From NCBI RefSeq assembly GCF_000808535.1, contig NZ_JWLV01000034.1:186001-250000 (forward strand): DNA of 64,000 nucleotides, in the 5' to 3' direction. Shown here piece after piece: positions 15,065 through 23,726 of this stretch. Below the pieces are notes generated by a model that was not told where the DNA came from, ran no database searches, and was given only the letters and a program-made list of their open reading frames with translations. How positions within the stretch are numbered: position 1 is the first letter of the stretch; every line of letters begins with the position of its first letter. Source of the stretch: Vibrio sinaloensis (GTDB lineage: Bacteria > Pseudomonadota > Gammaproteobacteria > Enterobacterales > Vibrionaceae). Made by a program: the position numbers and the translations under genes.

Positions 15065-15677
15065 TAAGCACAAGCAACCTCTGTTTTCTCCCCTAACGTT
15101 AGATATTGAAGCAGGCACGGTAGCAGTGATTATGGGGCCAAGTGGCTGTGGAAAATCGACGCTGCTCAACCTAGTAGCAGGTCATCTCAGCGACGACTTT
15201 CACCCTCAAGGCGATGTGATACTTAATGGTAAAAGCTTATTAGACATTCCACCCCACAAAAGAGGCGTAGGGATACTGTTTCAAGACGATTTGCTCTTTC
15301 CTCATCTAAACGTTTGGCAAAATTTGGCGTTTGCTCTCCCAGAGTCGGTCAAACCGAATGATAGAGAGGTTCACGCTTTACGCGCATTGGGCCATATAGG
15401 GTTGGAGAAAATAGCACATTCATATCCAGAACAAATATCCGGAGGGCAGCGCGCTCGAGTCAGCTTAGCGCGCATGTTGCTCACTAAACCTTCGGCAGTG
15501 TTGCTCGATGAGCCATTTAGCAAGCTAGACAAACAGCTACGTATACAGTTCAGAGACTGGGTATTTGACCAACTCAGAAAAGCGAATATTCCCACTCTGC
15601 TCGTGACGCATGACCAAAGCGACATACCTAAAGATGGCAACTTAATATTACCCAGCTGGAACATAGACCATGCTTGA
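15030..15677 (+). CDS. ynjD: ABC transporter ATP-binding protein YnjD
   Basis: A 215-residue single ATPase domain. Walker A is GPSGCGKSTL (about 36-45), the Q-loop is LFQDDLLFPHLNV, the signature is ISGGQRARVSLARML and Walker B is AVLLDEPFSKLD, followed by the switch His in LVTHDQ. All catalytic motifs are intact. It is short and lacks the C-terminal regulatory (TOBE) domain of MalK-type ATPases. It overlaps ynjC by 35 bases and ynjF by 8, so the four genes form one tightly packed operon. Confidence 0.93.
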   Translation: MTLRLENIVIHDKHKQPLFSPLTLDIEAGTVAVIMGPSGCGKSTLLNLVAGHLSDDFHPQGDVILNGKSLLDIPPHKRGVGILFQDDLLFPHLNVWQNLAFALPESVKPNDREVHALRALGHIGLEKIAHSYPEQISGGQRARVSLARMLLTKPSAVLLDEPFSKLDKQLRIQFRDWVFDQLRKANIPTLLVTHDQSDIPKDGNLILPSWNIDHA

Positions 15678-16275
15678 TCGTTACAGTATAAAACTCATTC
15701 GAAACCCACTCTCCTCGACAGCAAAACGTCTTGATACCTTTGGCATTAGGGCGAATCAAATCACTGTGGGAGGTTTTATTGTTGGCTGTTTTGCTCTACC
15801 TGCGCTGTATTATCAACAATTTGAATTAGCGCTTATCTTTATTTTGCTCAATCGAATAGCTGATGGGCTTGATGGTGCACTGGCGCGGATACAAGGCATT
15901 ACTGACGCGGGAGGTTTTCTGGATATCAGTTTAGACTTCCTGTTCTACTCATTAATTCCTTTTGGTTTCGCGCTTGCTAACCCTGAACAAAATGCATTAG
16001 CGAGTGCCTTTTTAATCTTTGCATTTATTGGCACTGGGAGCAGTTTCCTCGCGTTTGCAGTAATGGCAAACAAGAGAGGCATAGAAAATCCAATCTACAA
16101 AAACAAGTCGTTGTACTACATGAGTGGTTTAACCGAAGGAACAGAAACCATCGGATGTTTCGTGCTGTTCTGTCTAATGCCTGCGCATTATTCCATCATT
16201 GCATATGCATTTGGTTTTGCCTGTTGGTTTACAACCTTTACCCGAATCTACTCAGGCTATCAGACTCTCAAGTGA
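15670..16275 (+). CDS. ynjF: CDP-alcohol phosphatidyltransferase family protein YnjF
   Basis: A 201-residue membrane protein with about six hydrophobic segments and the CDP-alcohol phosphotransferase motif: DGLDGALAR (Asp-x2-Asp-Gly-x2-Ala-Arg) followed by GGFLDISLD. These Asp residues bind the metal and CDP-lipid. The family transfers a phosphatidyl group to an alcohol or a phospho-alcohol head group; the acceptor for YnjF is unknown. It overlaps the end of ynjD by 8 bases (ATGCTTGA), the same association as in E. coli ynjBCD-F. That coupling hints that the imported compound may be the acceptor alcohol, but this is inference. Confidence 0.88.
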   Translation: MLDRYSIKLIRNPLSSTAKRLDTFGIRANQITVGGFIVGCFALPALYYQQFELALIFILLNRIADGLDGALARIQGITDAGGFLDISLDFLFYSLIPFGFALANPEQNALASAFLIFAFIGTGSSFLAFAVMANKRGIENPIYKNKSLYYMSGLTEGTETIGCFVLFCLMPAHYSIIAYAFGFACWFTTFTRIYSGYQTLK

Positions 16276-16397
16276 TAATTTTCACTGCTAAATAATTGGA
16301 TATAAGGTTTTATTACTAAATATCTGGCTTTTTGACGACGACAATTGAATGACGATTAAACATACAATAAAATCCTGCGTTTGCTGTCAATAACTAG

Positions 16398-17450
16398 ATG
16401 CATATCAAATGCGCACATACAGGCTTTGATTTAGTGAAACCTATTTTAAACATTGTTGCCCTACTAGCGATATTCTCATCACTAGTTTTCACTCAGAGTG
16501 CTTTGGCAGAAACTCAGTCGCTTGGTTTAAAGCCAATCGTTATTTATAAATCAAAGCCAAATCCACAAAGCTTTCTTGGATTGATAGAAAAAGGGCTTGA
16601 TAAAACGGACAAGCTGTTAGGGATTGAAACGACACGTAAGATCATCACGAAAGAAGAGAGTTATACAGCGTCGATAATTAGCGCGGTAAAAGCTGGATAC
16701 GACCCAATCATATCCGTTTATGCGACGAGTACACCTCAACTAAGTAACGTGATGAAAGCCTATCCAGGCACGCGATTCGTCCTTTACGATATCAGTTTCG
16801 ATATCGCTAATAGCCTGGGAATACTATTTGACAGCAGTCATGCGGCATACATTTTAGGCTACCTTGCTGGTTCGAAAACCGAATCAGGAAAAGTGGGCTT
16901 TATTGGCGGCATAGACAACCCAGCAGTTGAGAACTTTCGGTGTGGTTTTGAGCTTGGGTTACACGACGCAAACCCAAATGCGGCGCTCTATAGCGAATAT
17001 GTCGGGACAACATCTGATGCGTGGCTAAACAGCACTAAAGCTGAGGAAATCGCAGAGGGCTTAATTGAGCAAGGGATAGATGTTCTATTTCCAGTAGCAG
17101 GCTTTGCAAGCCAAGGTGTGTATAAAGCAGCAAGTGAGAACGGCATCACCACCTTTGGCGTAGACACCAACCAAAATGATGCATATTCGCACGTTGTTAT
17201 GGCGTCTATGCTCAAGCACGTTGACGATGCAACATTTGCGGTGATGAAACAGCTATACCTTGGCATATGGAATAGCAACCACAAACACTTTGGAACCTCT
17301 CAAAATATGGTTGAGATTATTCTAAATCCAGAGCACCAAGCCGTTCGTGAAGAGGACAAAGTGTTGTTAGAACAACTGAGCAATAAGATGAAAATGACCT
17401 CGAGTGGGCCTTTAAAAGCGCTTAACCGGAACTGTAGCAGACACTTCTAA
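16398..17450 (+). CDS. BMP/Med-type periplasmic substrate-binding protein, partner of the next diguanylate cyclase
   Basis: A 350-residue secreted protein. A hydrophobic signal segment ends near SALAET (about residue 37). The rest is a basic-membrane-protein (BMP, PnrA/Med) fold: GKVGFIGGIDNPAVENFRCG, DVLFPVAGFASQGV and TFGVDTNQNDA, which in PnrA-type proteins bind nucleosides. No permease or ATPase gene is adjacent. Instead its stop overlaps the start of a membrane GGDEF gene (TAATG), so it probably acts as the periplasmic sensor for that enzyme. ATG 16398 has no ribosome site; GTG 16434 has AGG upstream and gives a more usual signal peptide. Confidence 0.82.
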   Translation: MHIKCAHTGFDLVKPILNIVALLAIFSSLVFTQSALAETQSLGLKPIVIYKSKPNPQSFLGLIEKGLDKTDKLLGIETTRKIITKEESYTASIISAVKAGYDPIISVYATSTPQLSNVMKAYPGTRFVLYDISFDIANSLGILFDSSHAAYILGYLAGSKTESGKVGFIGGIDNPAVENFRCGFELGLHDANPNAALYSEYVGTTSDAWLNSTKAEEIAEGLIEQGIDVLFPVAGFASQGVYKAASENGITTFGVDTNQNDAYSHVVMASMLKHVDDATFAVMKQLYLGIWNSNHKHFGTSQNMVEIILNPEHQAVREEDKVLLEQLSNKMKMTSSGPLKALNRNCSRHF

Positions 17451-18937
17451 TGAAACGACTAACACACAAGATTATTTTCTACTACACGATCTTTACCTTA
17501 CTCCCTCTTACTGTTCTTGGAACGATTGGTTTTGTTTTCTACTACCAAACCAACCTACAGTCTCTTAACCACCAGTTTTATGAGGTTATCGAGTCACAAA
17601 CTTTAAATGCGGTGCACGCCGCTACTGAGCTCGATACTGAAATTGCGCAACAAGTCGCGATACACATTTCCCATGTAGAACATGTCACTAAAGTGACGTT
17701 AACTTCTTCCGTATATGACCTTGTTCTGTCCGAGGTGATCTCCACTACCGACTCAGCAGAGACGGAACAGTTCAAATTCCCTCTGTATGATCACCTTCAC
17801 AATAAAGTCGGATCTATTTTGGTTGAAAAAAACACCGATGCGATAGGAAAAAGCGAAATTGCCGCCATTCTTCCTTTTGCCATGTTGTTTGTACTTTCAT
17901 TCTTAATTCTTGGCTTTTTGTTTAGTCGCAAAGTTTTAGCTCTACTCAGCAAACCATTTTATGACGCGCAGCGATACGGCTATCTGATGGCAAAAGGAGA
18001 AATAAACGTTGCACCACCAGAGCACCAATATGTGGAGTTCAGTGCCCTATTCGCTTCAATAGATAACCTTAGAGAACGACTGCTCGATAATATCAACGAA
18101 CTCAAGAAAAGTGAGCAGCGATTAAACACAAGCTATAACCTAACTCAGGTCTGCCAGTTTGTCGTAGACACAAAGAACAAAACTATTGTCCGTTCTAACA
18201 ACGAGTTCAAACGACATTTTGGCAGTACGTCTGACGACGTGAATGACCTGCAACTTAGCCTAATTATGCGCATTGCAAATGAACAGATTCGAAACGGAAA
18301 GTACTTCCAAGTCAGTACATTGCACGGCGAACGGTCATTTCACTTTAATACAACTGACAGTGATGATTTTATCGTTGAGTGCTCAGCCCTTGATGTAACC
18401 TCTCTTATTGCAACTAAACGTGAGCTAGAGACACAGCTTATCACTGACTCACTGACGAAGATTGGCAATCGTGTAGGATTTAATCGACACATCGAAAAAC
18501 TAGAGAGGACTCCAAACCAAGCTGTCTACTTTGTAATGGTAGACTTAAATGGGTTTAAACCTATCAATGACACCTATGGGCACAGTGCTGGGGACTTTTT
18601 GTTAAAAGAGATTGCGTCTCGGCTTCATGAGCAAGCAAACTCAAATACAAAAGTTTATCGCCTAGGAGGGGATGAATTTGTTCTTATTTGTGAACAGGCG
18701 TTTAATTCGGATGACGCTACTAAACTTGCAAAAAGCCTTGTTGCAACAATAAGCTCACCGATCGAATATAGGGGCTCGTTACTTCATGTGTCTGCCAGCA
18801 TTGGTATTGCGTCTAAGCCTAAAAATTACAAGGATATATCCGCAATCATTCACAACGCCGATCTAGCCATGTATGAAGCGAAAGAAAAGCAAACTGGTTG
18901 GGAAATAAGTCGTCATGAGCCAGTTAGTGAATCTTAA
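17450..18937 (+). CDS. Membrane-bound diguanylate cyclase with periplasmic domain (GGDEF)
   Basis: A 495-residue protein. A first membrane segment lies at about 10-30, a periplasmic domain at about 31-142, a second membrane segment at about 143-165, then a linker, a PAS-like region (about 225-320) and a GGDEF domain (325-490). The active-site loop is RLGGDEF with GGDEF at 406-410, so it should make c-di-GMP. The position of the inhibitory RxxD site five residues upstream reads NSNT, so product inhibition of that type is not expected. Coupled translation with the upstream BMP-type binding protein suggests ligand-controlled activity. Confidence 0.9.
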   Translation: MKRLTHKIIFYYTIFTLLPLTVLGTIGFVFYYQTNLQSLNHQFYEVIESQTLNAVHAATELDTEIAQQVAIHISHVEHVTKVTLTSSVYDLVLSEVISTTDSAETEQFKFPLYDHLHNKVGSILVEKNTDAIGKSEIAAILPFAMLFVLSFLILGFLFSRKVLALLSKPFYDAQRYGYLMAKGEINVAPPEHQYVEFSALFASIDNLRERLLDNINELKKSEQRLNTSYNLTQVCQFVVDTKNKTIVRSNNEFKRHFGSTSDDVNDLQLSLIMRIANEQIRNGKYFQVSTLHGERSFHFNTTDSDDFIVECSALDVTSLIATKRELETQLITDSLTKIGNRVGFNRHIEKLERTPNQAVYFVMVDLNGFKPINDTYGHSAGDFLLKEIASRLHEQANSNTKVYRLGGDEFVLICEQAFNSDDATKLAKSLVATISSPIEYRGSLLHVSASIGIASKPKNYKDISAIIHNADLAMYEAKEKQTGWEISRHEPVSES

Positions 18938-19098
18938 TTAACGGTTTGTGGTTTTAGATTCGCATCGAAAACCTCATAGCTCATGAAGTATTTCTTCTTG
19001 CCCTTGATTAAGCTGTTATACACATTCATCGATTGGGACTTAGCTATTCTCAAATCACTATTTAGTAAAATTTGCCCACTTAAATACTTAGCAGGCAA
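18934..19098 (-). pseudogene. Possible small gene or gene remnant downstream of the tad locus
   Basis: On the minus strand an open frame of 54 codons runs from a TTG at 19098 to TAA at 18934, overlapping the GGDEF gene end by 4 bases. Its end reads GKKKYFMSYEVFDANLKPQT, which looks protein-like. An internal ATG at 19029 would leave 31 residues. No ribosome site is visible, and an in-frame TGA (19108-19110) blocks extension upstream. It may be the tail of a decayed gene or chance; I do not recognise it. Confidence 0.25.
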
Positions 19099-19119
19099 AT
19101 GGCTTAGTCACACTCACAA

Positions 19120-19755
19120 CTAAAGTGTGGAAATTTCAACACGTCGATTGAGCTTTCTATTCTCATCACTCATATTATCGACGAATGGTTTCGTTTCACC
19201 ATAACTGGTTGTAGTCACGCGTTTGGGATCCACTCCTTGGTCTATCAAATAGTCTTCTACCGACTTAGACCTTTTTAGACCCAGCGAAAAGTTATAGCCT
19301 GCATCCCCAACGTTATCCGTGTGACCAGCCAACTCAAGGTTAGAGGAGTTGGATTCAACCATTCTGATAACCCGCGTAAGTACATATTCCGACTGCTGTG
19401 TCAGTGTTGATTGATCGAAGTTAAAATAGACTCTTGCAATCACTTCAGGATCATTAGAAAGTCGGACTTCGGAGTTAGTTAGAAGATATTCTGTGCAGTT
19501 TAGGGAAAGACCAATTGCTTTTAATTCTTCTTTCAACCAAGCCATCTCGGGAGCAACGTCTCCCTGCTTGACAATCTGTTGAAAACCACCCTGGTGATTC
19601 ATCACTTGTATACTTTGCCCAACTTTCATAGAGTGCTCAAACTCCAATCCGTCTTGGTTACAATATAATGCAAGAGGGTCTTGATTTTCCTGGGCAAAAC
19701 CATGAAAAGAAACAAGGCAAAGAGAGGTTGCAATAACAGTTCGCATAGTAATCAT
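19120..19755 (-). CDS. OmpA-family protein at the end of the tad operon
   Basis: A 211-residue protein with a signal peptide (cleavage near GFAQEN, residue 22) and a C-terminal OmpA-like peptidoglycan-binding domain at about 105-211: VYFNFDQSTLTQQSEYVL, ELAGHTDNVGDAGYN and NRKLNRRVEI. It lacks a beta-barrel. OmpA-like proteins occur at the ends of Vibrio tad operons and probably anchor the pilus machine to the cell wall. ATG at 19755 or four codons later. It lies directly behind tadG, with a tandem repeat between them. Confidence 0.88.
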   Translation of the reverse strand: MITMRTVIATSLCLVSFHGFAQENQDPLALYCNQDGLEFEHSMKVGQSIQVMNHQGGFQQIVKQGDVAPEMAWLKEELKAIGLSLNCTEYLLTNSEVRLSNDPEVIARVYFNFDQSTLTQQSEYVLTRVIRMVESNSSNLELAGHTDNVGDAGYNFSLGLKRSKSVEDYLIDQGVDPKRVTTTSYGETKPFVDNMSDENRKLNRRVEISTL

Positions 19756-19800
19756 TTTAATTCGCTTAATATCATTTTAATTCGCTTAATATCATTTTAA
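19751..19800. repeat. 20-bp tandem repeat, 2.5 copies, at the tadG/ompA-like junction
   Basis: The unit ATCATTTTAATTCGCTTAAT occurs at 19751-19770 and 19771-19790, and its first ten bases again at 19791-19800, all exact. It covers the tadG stop and the ompA-like start region. On the minus strand each copy carries a TTAAAATGA motif, so the repeat multiplies the stop/start signal and spaces the two genes apart. Confidence 0.95.
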
Positions 19801-21048
19801 GTGACCAATTTCTTCTGTAATAAGCTCCAATATTTTGTTTAAGATATCGTTCTTATTCTGAGCTTTATACACATTTTCTGCTCCCACACAATCTCTAAGA
19901 GCCCGGTTTTTATTTACATCATAGTCAAAACCTACAACAGCCAAGCGCGCTTTGATACTCGCCCCGCTAGTGGTAGTGCCCTGGTTTAACCCACGCCGTA
20001 TCTCATCACACATACCATACGCGACAAGATTTGAATGATAAGTTTTATGTTCTTTCCAGTCGTCCCCATCAGATAGTACGATGAGCAGTCGCCGCGGGTT
20101 TTTGCCTTTTCTGAGCATTTGCGCACCACGCATAATGCCTTGGTATGAAGCGGTACCGTGATTTGGGCGAAAATCTCGTACATTTGAATTTAAATTACTG
20201 TAATTGGTCGTCAAGGGAATATCTCTAAACGAAGCGCCTCCCGACTCACCGACGCAATGTGAACTGCCTTTTTCTACCCATAAGTTGGAGACTGTACTTG
20301 CGTAATTGATGCCTCCCCATGAGTTCCCGTACAGTTGGCTCATCCAACAACGGCTTCCGTTGCCGTTTCGTTTCGTTCTGGTGTAAAAGTTAAACGCCGT
20401 GATTCCGACCGTATTGTCGTCCGTATTATTGAGGTCGTTGAATTTCTGCAACTCGTCAGTTACCAACTTAATAATATTTCTAAGATCAACATATTTGGCA
20501 TTGCTCCCGCCACGCCAAGGGTCTTTCATCGATCCCGAATAATCAGCAACAAAAACGATATCTACCGCCTCACTTTGATACTTGCGAGCAACAGCAGCGC
20601 CTTTTGCAGAGAAAGTATCTCCGAACCCTTCTATCGAATCGTTTCCTGGGAACCAGGTATCTTGAACGCTAGAAACTTCAATCTCATATTGGAAAAAACG
20701 AGGTTCACCACGTGCCAAGCCCGCTCTACATTCAGCGATTTGGTCACAATTGTATTTTTTAACTTTTAAACCTGTGAGCTGTGTTGAATCACGCAAATAA
20801 GCGTTTAAGTAATCGGTGGCAATCTGGCGATTAACCCGGCTTCCTGAGCCAGCTCCCTGAGAGTCCTGGTTGTCATCGTTGTGAGCCGCTATTGCAAGCA
20901 CTGCGATTTCTGAGGCATCTTCGATACGCGCCTTAGTTTGCAACGCACGTGCTCCATCAGTCGCGAGTGTAAATATCCCAAAGAGGCCTGGTATGATCAT
21001 GGCGAATAGCAGAGCAGCATGACCGGATTGCTTTTTGATCTTTCTCAT
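19792..21048 (-). CDS. tadG: TadG-like pilus assembly protein with von Willebrand A domain
   Basis: A 418-residue protein. The N-terminus has a TadE/G-type hydrophobic helix (GHAALLFAMIIPGLFGIFTL, about 9-28) preceded by basic residues. A vWA domain follows from about 160 with the MIDAS motif DYSGS at 169-173 and LLIVLSDGDDWKEH later on, so metal-dependent protein binding is likely. Several Cys in the middle suggest a periplasmic location. TadG proteins are minor pilin-like components of Flp pilus assembly. The gene follows tadF by 4 bases. Confidence 0.85.
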   Translation of the reverse strand: MRKIKKQSGHAALLFAMIIPGLFGIFTLATDGARALQTKARIEDASEIAVLAIAAHNDDNQDSQGAGSGSRVNRQIATDYLNAYLRDSTQLTGLKVKKYNCDQIAECRAGLARGEPRFFQYEIEVSSVQDTWFPGNDSIEGFGDTFSAKGAAVARKYQSEAVDIVFVADYSGSMKDPWRGGSNAKYVDLRNIIKLVTDELQKFNDLNNTDDNTVGITAFNFYTRTKRNGNGSRCWMSQLYGNSWGGINYASTVSNLWVEKGSSHCVGESGGASFRDIPLTTNYSNLNSNVRDFRPNHGTASYQGIMRGAQMLRKGKNPRRLLIVLSDGDDWKEHKTYHSNLVAYGMCDEIRRGLNQGTTTSGASIKARLAVVGFDYDVNKNRALRDCVGAENVYKAQNKNDILNKILELITEEIGHLK

Positions 21049-21052
21049 CTTG

Positions 21053-21604
21053 CTACCTACCTATAATGACCGCGTCTGAAGAGACTAGCTTAAAGTCTTT
21101 ACCTAAAATGTCGCCTATCCAATTATCAGTCTCATAACACAAGGTCACACGATAAAGGGTGGCTTGGCGATCCCAAGATGTAATGACAGATAGATGACGT
21201 AAATCACTCAACCTATTGCTTAACGTGCATACGTTAGGACCAAACGAGAAAGTGGCAGACGGGTTTGGGCTACCATTTGATGCAAATGTCAGTTCCTCAA
21301 CTACGACTCGATACTTAGTGTTGTCAAAAGAGGCTCCTCCCATTCGTTCAAGCGAACCTTGAGAAATCACATAGAGTTGACGCGCTTCGCTGCTGTTAAT
21401 TCGATACTCTTCATCATAAAGTTGGGTACGCTCTTTAAGAATATTAACCATCGAATACGAAAGGCGGTCAAGCTTGCCTTTCAAAGACAGTTTCATCACC
21501 ACATCTCCGCTGAAGACGAGTAGAATACTAAAGAACAAGCCAACAATGGCGAATTCAACACTAAAAGTGCCTCGTTGTTTACGAGGCGATGGTTTAGAAG
21601 GCAT
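21053..21604 (-). CDS. tadF: TadF-like pseudopilin
   Basis: A 183-residue protein starting with basic residues and the pilin-like helix QRGTFSVEFAIVGLFFSILL, where the Glu after the cleavage position fits TadE/TadF pseudopilins processed by TadV. The rest is periplasmic with a Cys pair (NVCTLSNR and VTLCYETD). It overlaps tadE by 11 bases. In Aggregatibacter, TadE and TadF are both needed for Flp fibril formation. Confidence 0.82.
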   Translation of the reverse strand: MPSKPSPRKQRGTFSVEFAIVGLFFSILLVFSGDVVMKLSLKGKLDRLSYSMVNILKERTQLYDEEYRINSSEARQLYVISQGSLERMGGASFDNTKYRVVVEELTFASNGSPNPSATFSFGPNVCTLSNRLSDLRHLSVITSWDRQATLYRVTLCYETDNWIGDILGKDFKLVSSDAVIIGR

Positions 21605-22085
21605 CGCGTTCGTACTCCTGCACTACAATCACCTCACGGCTTACCAGATTCGAGGTATCCATGAAAAAGGTGAAGATAGAGTTGAAATCGTAGTCAACAC
21701 GATATATTGCCATCGCACTATTCGCCGCTATGCCGCACTCAGCAAAAGTATCGCCATCGGGCACTTCACAAGGATTCACATTGGTTAGATCGGCAACCTT
21801 ACGAATATAGTTTACCGACATACGAAAATTCGATTCATCGACGACTCCAGACCAAAGGGCGTTGCTATCTTCAATGACACTAGAAAAAGACTGTTTATAG
21901 TTTCCTTTCGAGACTTTTGCGGAACGTGCTGCTTCAGAAATGGCTAAGTCAGATATAGCGCTTACATAAGAGAGGTAACTCATTTCTACCCACGCCATAC
22001 ACATAAGCCAAAAAGCCATAAACCCAAGAGCAAACTCTATACTCGCAATGCCTCTTTGATAAAACGATCGCACTTTTTTTATCAT
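21594..22085 (-). CDS. tadE: TadE-like pseudopilin
   Basis: A 163-residue protein with the TadE-type N-terminus YQRGIASIEFALGFMAFWLM (cleavage expected before the Ile-Ala-Ser-Ile-Glu-Phe-Ala helix). The remaining part is periplasmic, with Cys in NPCEVPDG and FAECGI that could form a disulfide. It overlaps tadD and tadF slightly, so translation is probably coupled along the operon. Confidence 0.85.
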   Translation of the reverse strand: MIKKVRSFYQRGIASIEFALGFMAFWLMCMAWVEMSYLSYVSAISDLAISEAARSAKVSKGNYKQSFSSVIEDSNALWSGVVDESNFRMSVNYIRKVADLTNVNPCEVPDGDTFAECGIAANSAMAIYRVDYDFNSIFTFFMDTSNLVSREVIVVQEYERDAF

Positions 22086-22843
22086 TGCAGTGCCTTCTCT
22101 TCGTTTTGTTTTAATAGCTCAGGGTTGACTTGACTAGTGGGCTCACTGTTTCTTAGTGCTGCAAAATGATTGAACGCCTCTTCTTCCGTAACTTCAGGAC
22201 CAAGCATAGTTTTCACGTAATCAAAATTCCCCAACTTTGCTAACGCTAACATTAGGTTTGCTTGAACCTGAGCATCTGCTTTGTCATTAGTGTAAATAGG
22301 CATCAAGCGCTGCACTGCGTCCAAATAATGGCCTTCAATTATGTCTAATACGGCCAAGTTGTTTTTGACCGTTATATCATCATAGAAATTACTACGTGCG
22401 TGATTAAACATCATTCTCGCACGGTTATAATCTCCGTTTGCCGAGTACAATAAACCCGCCATATTTTGAATTTCAGCGTTTTTGGGGTCTATCTCTTTTG
22501 CCTTTTCGATGTCTCGAAGACCTTGTTCAAATTCTCCCAGTTCGTATAAGCTGTTGGCATTTAACAACAATGCCTCAGCAGATATCTTTTTTTGTGCCAT
22601 CAGAGGTTTCAGGATAAATAGTGCAGAATCTGCATCTTTAATTTTAAGGTAGCTTCTTGCTAACTTGATTCGAACTTCTTCTGTATCTCTGACACTGAGT
22701 TGAGATTTATAGTAACCAACGAGCTCGTTGTAATTCTGAGCCTGTAAAAGCAACGCCTCTTTATTCAGAGAGCGATCATCAGAGTTTGTGCTCGCGCATC
22801 CGACTAAAAAAACAGCGAGTAAAAAACAACTTAATTTAGACAT
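22082..22843 (-). CDS. tadD: TadD-like TPR lipoprotein
   Basis: A 253-residue lipoprotein (lipobox LVGC, Cys16) built of tetratricopeptide repeats, for example LLLNANSLYELGEFEQGLRD and AEIQNMAGLLYSANGDYNRA. TadD belongs to the pilotin-like proteins of the Tad system and probably helps the RcpA secretin insert in the outer membrane. It overlaps tadC by 8 bases. Confidence 0.88.
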   Translation of the reverse strand: MSKLSCFLLAVFLVGCASTNSDDRSLNKEALLLQAQNYNELVGYYKSQLSVRDTEEVRIKLARSYLKIKDADSALFILKPLMAQKKISAEALLLNANSLYELGEFEQGLRDIEKAKEIDPKNAEIQNMAGLLYSANGDYNRARMMFNHARSNFYDDITVKNNLAVLDIIEGHYLDAVQRLMPIYTNDKADAQVQANLMLALAKLGNFDYVKTMLGPEVTEEEAFNHFAALRNSEPTSQVNPELLKQNEEKALQ

Positions 22844-23726
22844 TGGACATCATCCTCAGAATACCCGGTGCTGCAATGAGAATAACAATTGGCATCATTA
22901 TAAATAGGATCAAAGGTACCGACATTTTCGCGGCCAACTTACCGATTTTTTCTTCTAAAGTAAGCATCTGTACATCACGTATGTCGCCTGCAAGCGTAGT
23001 AAGCACACCATAAATGGAAGACCCGTATTGGAGACTTTGTTTCAAAGTCATAACAAAGCTGCGCATTTCACTGGAAGGAATATCTTCGTAGAGCTCGTCC
23101 AACGCTTTTTGCATACCAACCAATCGAGCGCGATCATTCGTTTTTTTGAGCAGCCCAGCTAATTCCTTGTCGAAACCAACCATCTCCTTTGACAAATAGT
23201 TCATCGCTGATTCAATCGTCATACCTGTTTGTACACACACAGCTAACAGGTCTAGCAGGTAAGGTAACTGACCAGATACTCGAGATATCCTTGCCTTACC
23301 TCTGCCATCCAGAAGTGCATCAGGGACCACAATACAAATAATTAGCCATGTGGCCATAAACGCGATTAATGTCGGTGTAGAAATTGCGCTTTTAATTGAA
23401 TAGATATATATCGCAGCACATCCTAACATCAACGCCCCATACTTTAGGGGCATGTAAAGGGCAACCCATTTACTTTTCGATGATATGCCAGCACGCTTAA
23501 ACTTGTCGTTTATTTCCTGGTTGCTGTGTTCTACTGCTGGTTTCGCGACTTTCTCAGACATAAACTCGACAAAGCCAGCCATCCGATTCGAGTCAGATTT
23601 TAAAGAAAGCTGGTTTAAAAACATCTTTCGCTTAGTCAGACGAAAAATAACAAGTGCGATTAACAATACACCTAAAAAAACCGCACATAACTGAAGGAAG
23701 ACATAAAGTTGCGGTGAGATATCCAT
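22836..23726 (-). CDS. tadC: TadC inner-membrane platform protein
   Basis: A 296-residue T2SSF-domain membrane protein with about four membrane segments and the cytoplasmic conserved region GQLPYLLDLLAVCVQTGMTI and SLQYGSSIYGVLTTLAGDIR. It pairs with TadB to form the inner-membrane platform for Flp pilus assembly. ATG 23726 overlaps the tadB stop (TAATG) and gives MDISPQL, preferable to an upstream in-frame start at 23753. Confidence 0.92.
   Translation of the reverse strand: MDISPQLYVFLQLCAVFLGVLLIALVIFRLTKRKMFLNQLSLKSDSNRMAGFVEFMSEKVAKPAVEHSNQEINDKFKRAGISSKSKWVALYMPLKYGALMLGCAAIYIYSIKSAISTPTLIAFMATWLIICIVVPDALLDGRGKARISRVSGQLPYLLDLLAVCVQTGMTIESAMNYLSKEMVGFDKELAGLLKKTNDRARLVGMQKALDELYEDIPSSEMRSFVMTLKQSLQYGSSIYGVLTTLAGDIRDVQMLTLEEKIGKLAAKMSVPLILFIMMPIVILIAAPGILRMMSNV

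Noticed and set aside
20335..20769. 144-codon plus-strand frame inside tadG
   Set aside because: It is the shadow of a conserved vWA protein on the other strand and lacks a ribosome site.
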